Assembly (NCBI GenBank): GCA_951812995.1
Contig: CATOTD010000009.1
Span: 62,001-126,000 of the forward strand
From: an uncultured Gammaproteobacteria bacterium
GTDB lineage: Bacteria; Pseudomonadota; Gammaproteobacteria; Eutrophobiales; Eutrophobiaceae
Direction of reading: 5' to 3'
DNA length: 64,000 bases
This document shows positions 30,359-40,717 of the stretch, in pieces. Numbering within the stretch: the first letter of the stretch is position 1; every line of letters starts with the position of its first letter. The notes under the pieces are model-generated. The model was not told the origin of the DNA and searched no databases. It saw only the letters and a program-made list of their open reading frames with translations. The translations under genes and the position numbers were made by a program.

Positions 30359-30446
30359 TGGTGCCCGGGGCCGGAATCGAACCGGCACGACCTTAACAGT
30401 CGAGGGATTTTAAGTCCCTTGCGTCTACCAATTCCGCCACCCGGGC
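30359..30446 (-). tRNA. tRNA-Leu (anticodon TAA)
   Basis: 88 nt with long variable arm and encoded CCA. The acceptor stem GCCCGGG pairs with CCCGGGC. The anticodon stem GGGAC/ATCCC region holds the loop with TAA. The T-arm reads CCGGTTCGATTCCGG. It lies at the left border of the IS-dense island. Confidence 0.96.
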
Positions 30447-30481
30447 AACATACCTGGGTAAGGCACCTGAACATTTCGAGC

Positions 30482-31790
30482 TATTGTCAAAAGTAGTGTC
30501 TGACAAGTTAATCATGCGGTTGCCTTGTCGTTCTCAGTTACTTCGATTCCATCTTTAAGCTTCACGCCTCCAATCACCTTGGCCAGGTGTCTGAAGCCTC
30601 GCAGTTTGCGCCAGGAATCTTCTGCGCATAATCCCATCTTGTAGATCATCGTCAGCATCGTTATTCGTGTGATACAACCTTTCGCTTGCCGTGTCCTGTG
30701 CCGGATTGTGGCAAAACTCGACTCAATGACATTCGTTGTCCTGATGTGCGTCCAGTGCTCTGCTGGAAAGTCATAAAATGCCAGCAACGCATCACGGTCT
30801 TTCGATAAGCATGCCACCGCCTTCGGATACTTCGCCCCAAAACGTTCCTCAAATGCCTTCTCTGCATCAGTGCGCCCCTCTGCCATCCAAATGTCATGTA
30901 GCCCTTGTTTCGCTTTCTCCTGGACAGACTTCGGCAGATAGTTCAGTACATTACCGGTCTTATGCATCCAGTAGCGTTGTGCTGTTGTCTCAGGATAGAC
31001 TTCTTCCAATGCTCCCCAGAAACCCAAAGCACCATCGTCAATAGACAGCTTTGGGGCTGACCCAAGCCTCTTTGTTTCAACGACAACAACACTGCTCGCC
31101 AGCGCTGTTTCGATTCCCTGACACCCTATTCAATCGACATAAAATGCTTCTGACCGCGACTGTTCACGCCGATGATGACCAGGCAACACAATCAACCATC
31201 GTCACCTCGAAGACCACTGTAGATGCCATCAGCCCAGATATAGACCCATTCATCAGACACGGAACGTGTACACCATTGCTTGTATGTAGCTTCCCATTGC
31301 CGTTTCAAACAACCCACGACATTGGCTGATAAACCTTTGGCCTCAGGTCCGACAATCGCTTCCAGTGCACTCTGCATCTGACCACTCGAAACACCCTGCA
31401 AATAAAGCCAGGGTATCGCCGCGTCCAGCGTCGCCGTTCGCCGGATGTAGGGCGGTACAAGCAAAGATTGAAAGCTCGCCGACTCACCCTCACGGCTACG
31501 GATATTGGGCACCTCGACGCTGACCTTGCCAACCCCGATGATGCTCTCTCGTTCTGGATGATGACCGCTACGGACAACACGCTGGCATCCGTCAGCCGTT
31601 TTTTGATCATCATACTGCCTCATCAACTCATCTGGCTCTACCTGGACAGCTTCGGTGATTAACTGCCTCGCACCAGATCTGAGTCACTCTGTCAGTGGAT
31701 CAATGCCCTCTGGTGCACCCAGATCAATCACAGTCTTGTTTGTCATGTGTGGCGTGCTCCTCTTGTTACTTTCGATTGCTAGACAAAACC
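30482..31790 (-). mobile_element. IS256-family element (copy B), decayed
   Basis: The distal end TATTGTCAAAAGTAGTGTCT at 30482 matches the end of copy A. The other end is not clear; I place it near 31790 from the transposase start and the lack of coding beyond. It sits 35 bp from tRNA-Leu. Confidence 0.7.
30512..31746 (-). pseudogene. IS256/Mutator transposase with stop and frameshifts (copy B)
   Basis: The start ATG at 31746 opens 'MTNKTVIDLGAPEGIDPLTE', then an in-frame TGA. The frame continues 'LRSGARQLITEAVQVEPDELM' and into 'SVEVPNIRSREGESASF'. A shifted stretch lies between about 31190 and 31027, and the C-terminal third (30512-31027) ends '...DGIEVTENDKATA'. It is a close relative of copy A and supplies the N-terminus that copy A lacks. 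Confidence 0.82.
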
Positions 31791-31832
31791 GATTCCAGCA
31801 AGGCACGCCGCATACTTCAACCTCTTCAGACA

Positions 31833-32662
31833 TCAGATTCGGTTGTAACTCGAACATTTCGGATAGAAAATGAAGTTATTGATGTAACAATCAGGCATTG
31901 GTTCACCATCTACAGTCTTTTGATGGAGCTCCATATTAAATCCTGTTATCGCTCTAAGCTCTTCGTTAAACAAAAAGGCACCTTCATAACCGAGCTGTTG
32001 AATATAATTGATTACCTCTCCCATGAGGACCGACAAATGCCTTTGTTCGATTTCGATAAGCATAACGGGCAACTCTCTTCTAATAAGCTCAGTGGCACCT
32101 TTTAAGACTGCAAGCTCATGCCCTTCTACATCTATCTTTATAAACCCTACACATTCGAGATTTTCGTCATCAAGCCTTTTCGTTCTGACGAGAAATTCTG
32201 AAAATTCATTTTCCTTTCCCGATACTTCACAATGACTCAAAGATGCCCTCCCAGGGTTAAGAGTGCCATCAATTCTAGGTATTCTTAATGTAGCTGAGCC
32301 ACTTTTGTCTGATAGCGCAACTAGTGAGACCTCCACATTACTTCGAGCACCTTTCTGAAGAAAATTGCATATGTCCGAGTTTGGCTCATATGCATATACG
32401 CCTCGACAAAGCGCCGACAAATAATAGCTATATACTCCTTGATTGGCCCTATATCGATACTATACTTATTCGAGTCGACTAATTTTGACAATATGCGCAG
32501 TTCTGGTTCCCCGAACCAGTACTGTTTTAGAGATATTAGTCTGATCGTAAAGAATGCAGGAGCATACCTTTTTATTAAATTCTTCAAAAAAGTTACGAAT
32601 CTCATTGTTTCCGACATTTTAACTACTGAGATTAATGCCCTGTATAGTGCTGTTGAGTTCAT
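31833..32662 (-). pseudogene. FkbM-family methyltransferase with one frameshift
   Basis: N-terminal part 32662 to about 32435 ends '...LRILSKLVDSNKYSIDIG'. The SAM-binding region continues one base out of frame as 'ANQGVYSYYLSALCRGVYAYEPNSD'. The C-terminal part runs 'FIKIDVEGHELAVLKGATELI' (the FkbM D-V-E-G-x-E motif) to the stop at 31833. Restoring one base after 'DIG' gives a protein of about 276 residues with the usual order of motifs. FkbM enzymes methylate sugar hydroxyls of glycans or lipids. The lesion may be recent or a sequencing error, since no other damage is visible. Confidence 0.75.
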
Positions 32663-32769
32663 AAGGTGATCATAGCATCAATTGTAGCCAAAAAACCAAA
32701 AAATAATTCATTGTAGAGAAGGGTTTTGGTGACCAGCGGGGGGTATAAGTATATAGAAAGGAATAGGGC

Positions 32770-32782
32770 GAGACCTTTGCAC
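32770..32782 (+). mobile_element. Solitary IS end, GAGACCTTTGCAC
   Basis: This 13-bp sequence is identical to the left end of the 137-bp MITE-like element at 30023 and is the exact inverse of 56226-56238. About 50 bp after it an IS256 fragment begins, so the rest of the original element is gone. Confidence 0.45.
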
Positions 32783-32835
32783 AAAAAACCTTAAGTCCGC
32801 CATCGGCGTGGTAGGCGAAAAGTGGTCCCCAAAAT

Positions 32836-33197
32836 GAGATAGTCCCAAAAACTATGTAACTGCTTATCATTGATTATTGCCCTGAAGGGGCTGAGGATAA
32901 GCACATGCAACCCGAAGCAATCAAGTCACTGGCACGTGAAACTGCCAGGGGCATCAAAACCGCAGAAGACCTGCATACGTTTCGTCAGGCATTGACCAGG
33001 GTAAGCATTGAGGCGGCACTGAATGCCGAACTCGATGAACACCTTGGCTATGCCAGACATGAGTAGGCAGGAAAATCCAATAGCCGCAATGGTCGCAGTC
33101 ATAAAATGCTACGCACTGAAGAGGGCGCATTCGAGCTGGAAACACCCCGCGACAGAAAGGGTAGCTTGGTGCCAGCACTGGTCAAGAAGCACCCATC
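32836..33197 (+). mobile_element. IS256-family element, third type, N-terminal fragment (copy C1)
   Basis: It begins with the inverted-repeat end GAGATAGTCCCAAAAACTAT. The transposase starts at ATG 32906 ('MQPEAIKSLARETARGIKTA') and reads 'LNAELDEHLGYARHE', a TAG, then 'AGKSNSRNGRSHKMLRTEEG' and 'FELETPRDRKGSLVPALVKK'. It is cut at about residue 100 by the IS5 copy at 33198. A near copy of its first 270 bp is at 54467-54736. Confidence 0.8.
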
Positions 33198-34498
33198 TGG
33201 AAGCCTCTAAAAACCGTACATTTTGTGGCACGATCTGATTCACTTGATGTGGGAGGATTTTGTTTATGCCCGCACCTGGATTGTTTGATTTGACGGATCA
33301 TTTGGCGCGGCTTTCGGCGATGGGAGATCCGCTTGAGGTTTTGGAGCGGCACGTTGATTTCGAAGTGTTTCGCCCAGTTCTTGTTGAAGTGCTTGGCTAT
33401 GGGGAACGTCCCAAAGGTGGTCGCCCGCCCTATGATGCCGTTGTGATGTTCAAGGTGCTGGTCTTGGCCTTGATGCACAATCTGAGCGATGAGCGGATGG
33501 AGTTTCTCATTCGTGACCGTTTCAGTTGGCTGCGGTTCCTGGGATTTCAAATCGGGGAGCCGACACCTGATCAGAAGACGATCTGGCTTTTCAGAGAGAA
33601 GCTGACACAGGCGGGCGCGTTCAAGGCCCTGTTTGCCGCGTTTGAAGCTCAGCTCTGCGCGCGGGGATACAAACCGACCGGCGGTCAGATTGTGGATGCC
33701 ACGTTGGTCTTTGCCCCGCGCCAGCGGATGACGAAAGAAGAGAAAGCGCGCGCCAAGGCAGGTGAGGCCGCATCTGACATCTGGCCCGATGATCTGTCCA
33801 AGGCAGCGCAGAAAGACACCGATGCGCGTTGGACGGTCAAGTATTCAAAGGCCAAGACGACCAAGGAGGGCGAGGAGGATACTGGCCTTGTCGATATTTC
33901 GGTTCCGCACTTTGGGTACAAGAACCACGTGTCCATTGACCGCAAATGGCGCTTCATCCGGGGTGAGACTGGCACGAATGCGGCTCGCTACGACGGGCAT
34001 GAACGCTCCTCGGTTCTGGACGAGACAAACAGCTCGAAGGCGGTTTGGGCCGATACCAGGTACCGCTCGGCCAGGAATGAGGCTTGGCTGAAGGCGCAAG
34101 GGTACCGCTCACATATCCATCGCAAGAAGCCACGCGGCAAACCCATGGCCAGGCATATTCGTCGGGGCAACGCGACACGCTCCGCCATCCGCGCCTGTGT
34201 TCGGCTACGAGAAAGGGCCCATGGCTCTGACCATCCGCTCAATCGGCCAAACCCGTGCGAAGGCCCGCATGACCATGGCCAACCTGAGCTACAACTTCCG
34301 CCGTCTGATTTTCCACGAGCGACGACAGGCCACAGCCTGACTCCGCCCAAATTCCGGAAATACCCGCCCTGGCGGACCCAAGCAGCACGACACAGCCTCA
34401 GATACCACCGATCTTGCCCTCCATACCTGCTATGCGGGTGACAACGACTGGTGCTCGCGTCAAAACCCATCCAGAATCAGCGTTGTTCGAGGTCTCCA
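33198..34498 (+). mobile_element. IS5-family element, 1301 bp (copy 2)
   Basis: Same ends and length as the other three copies. The left flank is an IS256 fragment; the right flank is the AT-rich start of the island. No target duplication is visible, which fits a later rearrangement between IS copies. Confidence 0.88.
33266..34340 (+). pseudogene. IS5 transposase with C-terminal frameshift (copy 2)
   Basis: ATG follows GGGAGG. The frame is open through the DDE region ('IVDATLVFAPRQRMTK', 'GETGTNAARYDGHERSSVLD') without the amber codon seen in copies 1 and 4. It shifts after 'ATRSAIRAC' near 34194, and the true C-terminus 'FGYEKGPMALTIRSIGQ' to 'FHERRQATA' is in the +1 frame. The residues expected to carry the catalytic Glu are absent. 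Confidence 0.85.
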
Positions 34499-34579
34499 GC
34501 TTGTTACTTGAAAAAACTAACAAATCATTGTGTTTGTATTTTGTAGTGAAATTGGAGTTAAGTATATAATTCCCATTCA

Positions 34580-36650
34580 AATTGATAACTGGCGGGGGAT
34601 AAGCGTTCATGGCGAAAATAACGCAATGGCGCGAAGCCGTGAACCATTGCCAAATTCACCTGTAATCAAATCAATCAGAAGCAGCTCGCTGACCGCTGGG
34701 AACTTTCCGAACGGACCCTGGAGCGTTGGCAGATCATTGGTCGGCCCCTTCGTTTCCTTAAAATCGGTGGCCGGGTGGTTTACTAGAGGGTAAGACATTC
34801 TGGCCTACGATAAACAGCGTCTGGCCAGCTTGACCAATAGCGGGTTTGTAATATTCCTAACCGCTCACATCCCAGCCGATAGACCATGCTGTATTACTAT
34901 TGATGATAAAAATACCTTCCGTAACTATGTAGTTTCATACCGCACACGCAAACCCGCCTCTTCAAATTTGTACTTATCCTTATACTTTCTGTCATATGGA
35001 TTTGGCAACAACCGGAATTGCGGGCTATCGGAGCGCGCATTCAGCACATGTAATATCACGAACTCTTTTTTCCTGCGATTTGCAGAATCAATGGCCAACT
35101 CAACCTCTGAAGAACCTAGCTCAAAAGTCTCATCTTCTGCCTGGGTTGCCTTCACCTCCACGTAATGGATTTTTCCGTTTTTGAAGATTTCAAAATCACA
35201 ACCATACCCATCATTGGTAGTATTTTCAGGATATTTGTGTCGACTGTTCTCTGAAATCCAACTGCTCGGCCCCACAATTTCACCGCCGAAGGATTTTTGC
35301 AATGTTCGAAATGCATGGATTTCACCAGCCAGCCCGACAATATCTTTCATGGATTGACTCATCCGGCCTTTGGATTTTTTCTTGTGTGTAGGCTTCTTAT
35401 TGCCTTTCTTGCGCTTCTTAGAAACCCTCTGATCATTTAGTTCTTCGAGATCACTGAGATTTACCGTTGCCACACTGTCATCTTCGATAGCCTCGCAAAT
35501 ATGATCCCAGAGGTCGGGCAAGTTATCCTCCGTATTAACGAAGTCTTTTCCACACACATTTACCGTTTTTTTCTGTATATACTGTTCTTGTTTACGCTGC
35601 TCAAGTTGTCCATTTGCTGTGCCTAGTTCTTCTTCTGAAATATGCAGTATATCCATCAGCTTATTCACGCTCGAAACCGCATTAATTACATCCCAAAGCC
35701 TTTTATATGTTTGCGACTGATTGATTTTTCTCAGCACCTTGAAGCACATGGCCTCATCCCAAATATCAACAAACGCTATTTTCGCAAATACTTCTGTTAG
35801 TTGCGTTTCAAACACGGCGTAATCTTGTCCCCACACGCCTTCATCAAGATTTTCCTTAAGACACCAGGCAATAGCAATTTGTTGGACCTTTTCGAGAAAT
35901 TCTTTAAACATCTTTTCGTTGTCTGCCTGTATGCTGACAGGATCAATATCTAGTTCCAGTCCCAACCCCATAAGCTTGTCGCGTAATTCTTCCTTTGTAC
36001 TCGCGTACTCTACTGCTGTAACCACGCTTGGCTCCACACCCCACTCTGCAAGTACATCTAATATTATTTTCATTACATGGTTGAAGTTAACGACCCAGTA
36101 TTTTCCTGCGTACTCACATGGGCAGTCGGTCTCCAACAGCCGGTCGTCTAGTGCTGTGAATCCACCGAGTTTTGGATTATCGCGCATTGTCCTTCGAATG
36201 ATGGCGCGTAGCATGGTACGAACTGAATCCAGATGTTCCTGGAATTGCGCATTTGCCTGGTCGTTGGAAACCACCGATTCGCTTGATTCTAATAGAGCCT
36301 TATTCCATTGATCGAGCTGCGCCTGATCACCGAGGACTTTCCAAACTTTATATCCCACTGATTTCAATCCTGTGGCATCCCTGACAATGGACAATACTTT
36401 ATCAAGATCAAGCGGCGATAAGTCATACATTTGAAGGGATTTCTTGAATTGCTCCTCTAAAGTCACTTTATCCAAAGGTGCTATATCAGCTTCGGGCTGC
36501 ATAAGCAGAATCAGCGGCTTGACAAGTCGCACCCTCCAGGTGATATCTCCTAACCAACGCTGCTGAACCTCTTGATAATGACCGGCAGTAATATGCAGCT
36601 TTCTAAGAGATGTACACACAACATCATCAGATATTTCATCTGCGCTTTCA
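34580..36650. repeat. Inverted large duplication, copy 1 (partner 50722-52825)
   Basis: The last third of the GHKL-nuclease gene, its 3' flank and a small HTH remnant recur in inverted orientation at 50722-52825. Identity is very high over the part encoding the last ~420 residues and the flank, and lower over the part upstream of it. Confidence 0.88.
34646..34786 (+). pseudogene. HTH_17/excisionase-like DNA-binding remnant (copy 1)
   Basis: A 46-residue frame reads 'NQKQLADRWELSERTLERWQ' then 'LRFLKIGGRVVY' and a stop. This is the winged-helix HTH_17 pattern (LA-x-RW-x-LS-x-RTLERW). Most family members continue with another 10-20 residues. No ATG is in frame; the only candidate is ATT at 34646, three bases after a TGA. 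Called here as a remnant; an ATT start is possible but rare. The same unit, with two altered residues, is at 52604-52744. Confidence 0.5.
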
Positions 36651-39600
36651 CAGTTTTCGAGGATAAGCCTTAACGATATATCTATATCACCACGATTTAC
36701 TATGGATGCCAGTGTCTCGCTAAGCTGGCTCACTTCAGTTCGAGCATCGCTTATGGCCAGCAATGTATTATCTTTTTGTAGCCATAATGCGGGCACACAG
36801 GTTCTCGCTTCCTCCGCCTCGCCATGCCATAGCCCTGCTTCCAGTTTGTCTACCCAGACTATTCGGACTCTTCGCAATACATCAATCGCCTTTGTGAATG
36901 TTTTCGTGCTTACCCCTCGGCTCTGCTCTCCAGAAAATGCAAATATTGAAAGAACGACCGGGATCAGCCAGGGCAACTCTTCGGATAGTTGTGGTGTATT
37001 GTCTTGCACCTGCCACTCTACTCCATCGACAAGTGCCTTGGTTGTTAGTTCTGACGCAAGTCGAATCCCTTTCCCGTCGTAAGCCTTTTGAAAATATTCT
37101 CTCAAGCGTTTTGCATCCTTCGGTTCCATCGCAACAACTCGCTTGGAATGTAATTTCAGTCCATCGTGGACAGCAGCGGTGGCATCTGGAAGGTATACGA
37201 ACCCCTCTTTAGGTGGCGTTACAACTTTTAACGATTGGGAGCTACTTTGAACAATAACGCTGTCTGGGAATACGTTTTCTTCATCTGGGTAGAACTGACC
37301 CCAGGCAGTCCTCACCTGGCCCAAAAAGACACGTGAATCTGATATATCAATCGTTGGATCTTGCAAGGCAACAGCCAGATCATTCAACAACCTTGGATCT
37401 GCCGTTTCCTCCTCAGGATCATAGCTAGGCATACCCAGGTCTTTCATTGATGCAGTAAGCTCTGGATCCCCGCTTAACACGGAAGCCGGCATCGGCATAA
37501 GGTGAGAAAACTGATGTAGTCCTCCCATCGAAGCAGGAGATGGTATATGCCAGCGGTCCGACGGACGGAATCGAATCGTTTCTTCATCAATCTTAGCTTG
37601 CATCCATTTCGTCTCTCTTAATGAAAATGCAAGCGGTGAGATGAGGAAAAACCAATCCTGTTCACCCGTGATCTTTTTTATTTTGGCACTTTCCCAGTTT
37701 TCCCACCACATCGCCCACGATGGAATGGAAGCCAACAATAATTCCATCAAAAGCTCATGAGTAGCAGTATCAAAGCCTTCCAACTTTTCGAAGCCTGGCA
37801 GGGCATATACATCCTGTACCTCGTATATGAACTCACTAACATAATATAGGCTTTCGGTATTTTTTATATACTTTCGATAGGCATTCCAAATATCAGGGCT
37901 ATAGCCTGCTGGACCCTTTTCGGGCAGGTCCACTCCCTTCCAATCCGCTGCGGTAAATCTTGCATCCCAGTCTTTGCCTCTTACAGGCACAAGACGAATT
38001 CCATTGAACACGCCCGCTTTTTCCAGAAGGTCTACCGAGCGCAAGCCCATGCCACTATCTGACGGCGTGCTATCGATTTTCCGATTGGTGTTTTCCAGAA
38101 GGTCTACCGAGGACACGCCCATGCCAACCCATAACGTATGGTCTGGTGGAAGCAGCAGGCGCTTTAGCGCAGCGCTGCATTCGGGGGTAGCGGTACGTCG
38201 AAGATAGTCATCAAGCTCCGCCCCGCTCTTTCCTGGCCAACCGGGGCCGAAACTGGTCTTATTTATTGGATACCATCCACCAAGACATGGGGCTAGAAGC
38301 TTACTGAGCAGTCGTATGGGCTGCTCCATACTGTGTTTCGATGCTTGCAGTAGCTTCAGGCCCCATTGAAGGATATCCCGACACAGCTGTTGTGACTTGG
38401 GGCCAGCAATATCATGCGGAAGCTCGGGCGTGGCTTTTACCAGGATGTCACTAAATATTGTTTCTACCCCGTATGCTTTCACCAACTTTGTAGAAGAAAG
38501 ATACCCGTGAACAGCAGTCGTCTCGACACCGCCCTTGGCTCTGGGAATATGGGTTTGAATATCCTTGTTGAGAAAAGCGATAAATGGCCTCAGAGTTTCC
38601 GGAATGTCCTCAATCCCACCCTCAGCCAAAACCTCATCATCGGAACCACTGCTGCGAGGACGGAAGAAAACCGAACACTGGTCGTCACAAGAATGAAGTT
38701 GATTGTCAGTCCCTAAAAGAACGCTTTTGCCAATGAGTGGCTTGGTATCTTTACCGAATAGAGACTCCACGTCTCTCCAGAATCCACTCCAATCAACTCG
38801 CTCCTCGGATTCATGTAATTTGCTTGCTATTGCTGCTATCGTCGCCGCGTTATCTTCTGGCATCGCCTTAGGGTTGATATCAACTTTCTTAAATATCCTT
38901 ATGATTTCTGCCTCTCTTTCTCGAAGTGCCTGAACGAATACCGGATATGTTGCTTCTGATCGTAGCATCGCTGGTTTTAATACCGTTGCTGATGCAATCT
39001 CAGGTAACAGTCTGGCATGACTTAGACTATTCCATCCTCCATCAGACAGGATGATGTTCTGGTCCTTTATATCAACACCCCTAGCTGAAAACACATCTAC
39101 CAGCATCTGCCACCACAGTGTTCCTGCCTCATTGTCGTGGGGTGCCAACAGATCAAGAATTGTTGCTGCCTCCTCTTCACCATTTCCCGCTAGACTTGAA
39201 AAAATAACATCGGCAGATGTTTCGGCGATCGTCTTTAGTAGTAGTTCATTAAAAGGTTCTTCGAATTTAATATTTGTCCGGCTCATATCACCATAGAACG
39301 GTGCACTAAAGTGTGCGTTGCACCCGCTGGGCACATCCGTTGGCAAATAGATATTGAGAATGCCTTCCTCAGGCATATTGCCGACCCGCACTGCAACAGC
39401 TACCGTGGCTTCTTTTACATCAGGCCACTTGCCAGGCAGATCTGCCACTGCCGCTCGTATCAAGTCCTGTTCTTTGGGGTTTTTTTCACCACCCATTGTT
39501 CTTGTCCATAGCCAGTAACGAACGGGAATATCCCCATTGTTTACTTCATCATTGTGCATCCAAGAATCAATAGTTACTTTGTAGCCACCTGTTTTATCTG

Positions 39601-40525
39601 CTTTACGTGGATTCTGTGCTCTGTAATAACATCTTTCTTCATTGCAACAAACGAGTCGTAATTTATTCAGGCGTTGCAGGAAAATCACGGTACTTTCATC
39701 CATCTCCGCTATCTTTTCCCGGGCAATTTCAATTTTCTGATCACTGAGAAACGGGAGCCGGATGACAGTTGAAAATCCCTGTTTTTCAAAGTCTTTAATG
39801 GTTGGGGTTGCCTGATCTGAATGAACCGGAATGGGTAGTGCATACGGAGACAAGCATTTTAGCTCATTTTTCAACCAGTCATCCTCGAGGTCGTGAACTC
39901 GCGCCCGAAAGTCTTTCTCGAGGTCGTGAACTTGCTTCCGAAAGTCTTTGTATCGTGAAGCATCCCACCTTAAGAGTGGCTCCTCACAGTCGAGTGGGGA
40001 AATCACATGATTATCCCCCCCAATTATCTGCTGGATCGGAGCTTCTAACGTTTGAATGAAATCGGGGTTAAAACGAAAACAATAGCCATCAAAACCGCTA
40101 CTATCCTTTTGCTTACGTGAATAAATTTCAGGTGCTTTGGATACCTCAAGGACGCTGCGAAACCCAATCCCCTTGTTTCCGATAGATTTCTGAGGATCCT
40201 TATCGCTCTGGCCGAGATTTGAAAGTGCCTTAAAGTTAGATGGCGTGAACGGCAGGCCATCATTTGCGATATACAGTGCGCCATGCGGATGCTCGTTTTC
40301 TACCAGCACGATTTCAATTCTTTGTTCTTTATCAACAGTGCCTGGTGCAAAAAGTGCATCATGTGCATTTTGGACAAGCTCGATCAGAAAACGACCTTTA
40401 TATTGATGTTCTACTTGCTCAGTCAGGTTGTGCAGACTTCGGTAATTGGAAGTGCCATTCATGATCGCATCGAGAAAAGTACGAATTTCCCCCATTGTTT
40501 TATCAATGACTTCTTTACGAGACAT
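34925..40525 (-). CDS. Sacsin/Hsp90-like GHKL ATPase fused to PD-(D/E)XK nuclease (DUF3883-like)
   Basis: 1,866 residues from the ATG at 40525 ('MSRKEVIDKT'); the frame stays open to a TTG at 40654, but homologous GHKL domains start near this Met. N-terminal Bergerat fold: N-box 'ELVQNAHDA' (49-57), G1 'IANDGLPFT' (~87-95), G2 'SIGNKGIGFRS' (114-124). The centre, about 1,500 residues, has no domain I recognise. A Lys-rich linker ('KKRKKGNKKPTHKKKSKG') leads to a C-terminal nuclease-like domain with 'GEIHAFR', 'GYGCDFEIF' and 'YVEVKAT' (E, D, E-x-K). It would bind ATP and probably cut nucleic acid. Proteins of this build occur in bacterial defence loci. It lies 192 bp (63 bp with the TTG start) after the chaperone operon in the same direction. 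Whether it shares the operon promoter is unknown. Confidence 0.87.
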   Translation of the reverse strand: MSRKEVIDKTMGEIRTFLDAIMNGTSNYRSLHNLTEQVEHQYKGRFLIELVQNAHDALFAPGTVDKEQRIEIVLVENEHPHGALYIANDGLPFTPSNFKALSNLGQSDKDPQKSIGNKGIGFRSVLEVSKAPEIYSRKQKDSSGFDGYCFRFNPDFIQTLEAPIQQIIGGDNHVISPLDCEEPLLRWDASRYKDFRKQVHDLEKDFRARVHDLEDDWLKNELKCLSPYALPIPVHSDQATPTIKDFEKQGFSTVIRLPFLSDQKIEIAREKIAEMDESTVIFLQRLNKLRLVCCNEERCYYRAQNPRKADKTGGYKVTIDSWMHNDEVNNGDIPVRYWLWTRTMGGEKNPKEQDLIRAAVADLPGKWPDVKEATVAVAVRVGNMPEEGILNIYLPTDVPSGCNAHFSAPFYGDMSRTNIKFEEPFNELLLKTIAETSADVIFSSLAGNGEEEAATILDLLAPHDNEAGTLWWQMLVDVFSARGVDIKDQNIILSDGGWNSLSHARLLPEIASATVLKPAMLRSEATYPVFVQALREREAEIIRIFKKVDINPKAMPEDNAATIAAIASKLHESEERVDWSGFWRDVESLFGKDTKPLIGKSVLLGTDNQLHSCDDQCSVFFRPRSSGSDDEVLAEGGIEDIPETLRPFIAFLNKDIQTHIPRAKGGVETTAVHGYLSSTKLVKAYGVETIFSDILVKATPELPHDIAGPKSQQLCRDILQWGLKLLQASKHSMEQPIRLLSKLLAPCLGGWYPINKTSFGPGWPGKSGAELDDYLRRTATPECSAALKRLLLPPDHTLWVGMGVSSVDLLENTNRKIDSTPSDSGMGLRSVDLLEKAGVFNGIRLVPVRGKDWDARFTAADWKGVDLPEKGPAGYSPDIWNAYRKYIKNTESLYYVSEFIYEVQDVYALPGFEKLEGFDTATHELLMELLLASIPSWAMWWENWESAKIKKITGEQDWFFLISPLAFSLRETKWMQAKIDEETIRFRPSDRWHIPSPASMGGLHQFSHLMPMPASVLSGDPELTASMKDLGMPSYDPEEETADPRLLNDLAVALQDPTIDISDSRVFLGQVRTAWGQFYPDEENVFPDSVIVQSSSQSLKVVTPPKEGFVYLPDATAAVHDGLKLHSKRVVAMEPKDAKRLREYFQKAYDGKGIRLASELTTKALVDGVEWQVQDNTPQLSEELPWLIPVVLSIFAFSGEQSRGVSTKTFTKAIDVLRRVRIVWVDKLEAGLWHGEAEEARTCVPALWLQKDNTLLAISDARTEVSQLSETLASIVNRGDIDISLRLILENCESADEISDDVVCTSLRKLHITAGHYQEVQQRWLGDITWRVRLVKPLILLMQPEADIAPLDKVTLEEQFKKSLQMYDLSPLDLDKVLSIVRDATGLKSVGYKVWKVLGDQAQLDQWNKALLESSESVVSNDQANAQFQEHLDSVRTMLRAIIRRTMRDNPKLGGFTALDDRLLETDCPCEYAGKYWVVNFNHVMKIILDVLAEWGVEPSVVTAVEYASTKEELRDKLMGLGLELDIDPVSIQADNEKMFKEFLEKVQQIAIAWCLKENLDEGVWGQDYAVFETQLTEVFAKIAFVDIWDEAMCFKVLRKINQSQTYKRLWDVINAVSSVNKLMDILHISEEELGTANGQLEQRKQEQYIQKKTVNVCGKDFVNTEDNLPDLWDHICEAIEDDSVATVNLSDLEELNDQRVSKKRKKGNKKPTHKKKSKGRMSQSMKDIVGLAGEIHAFRTLQKSFGGEIVGPSSWISENSRHKYPENTTNDGYGCDFEIFKNGKIHYVEVKATQAEDETFELGSSEVELAIDSANRRKKEFVILHVLNARSDSPQFRLLPNPYDRKYKDKYKFEEAGLRVRYETT

Positions 40526-40717
40526 GCGTTCTATACCAAACGTTTTTAAAAATCTACGCGCGTGAGAGTACCACTTTACCACGCCGTATCCAATTAATTC
40601 CCATGCCCAACACCTGCTTGCCAACATTTTTAAGGGTATCGGAATATGATTCAAGCTGTGGTTTATAATTGATAAACGCTACCTCCGGATCGTTGACCTG
40701 ATCGGACTTGTGGTCGA

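Noticed and set aside
33198..34498. Target-site duplications at IS5 copies 2, 3 and 4
   Set aside because: Bases next to the ends differ on the two sides for each of these copies; only copy 1 shows a possible AGCT pair.
40526..40654. TTG start for the GHKL-nuclease protein
   Set aside because: The added 43 residues lack similarity to GHKL proteins; MSRKEV fits family starts. A longer form cannot be excluded.
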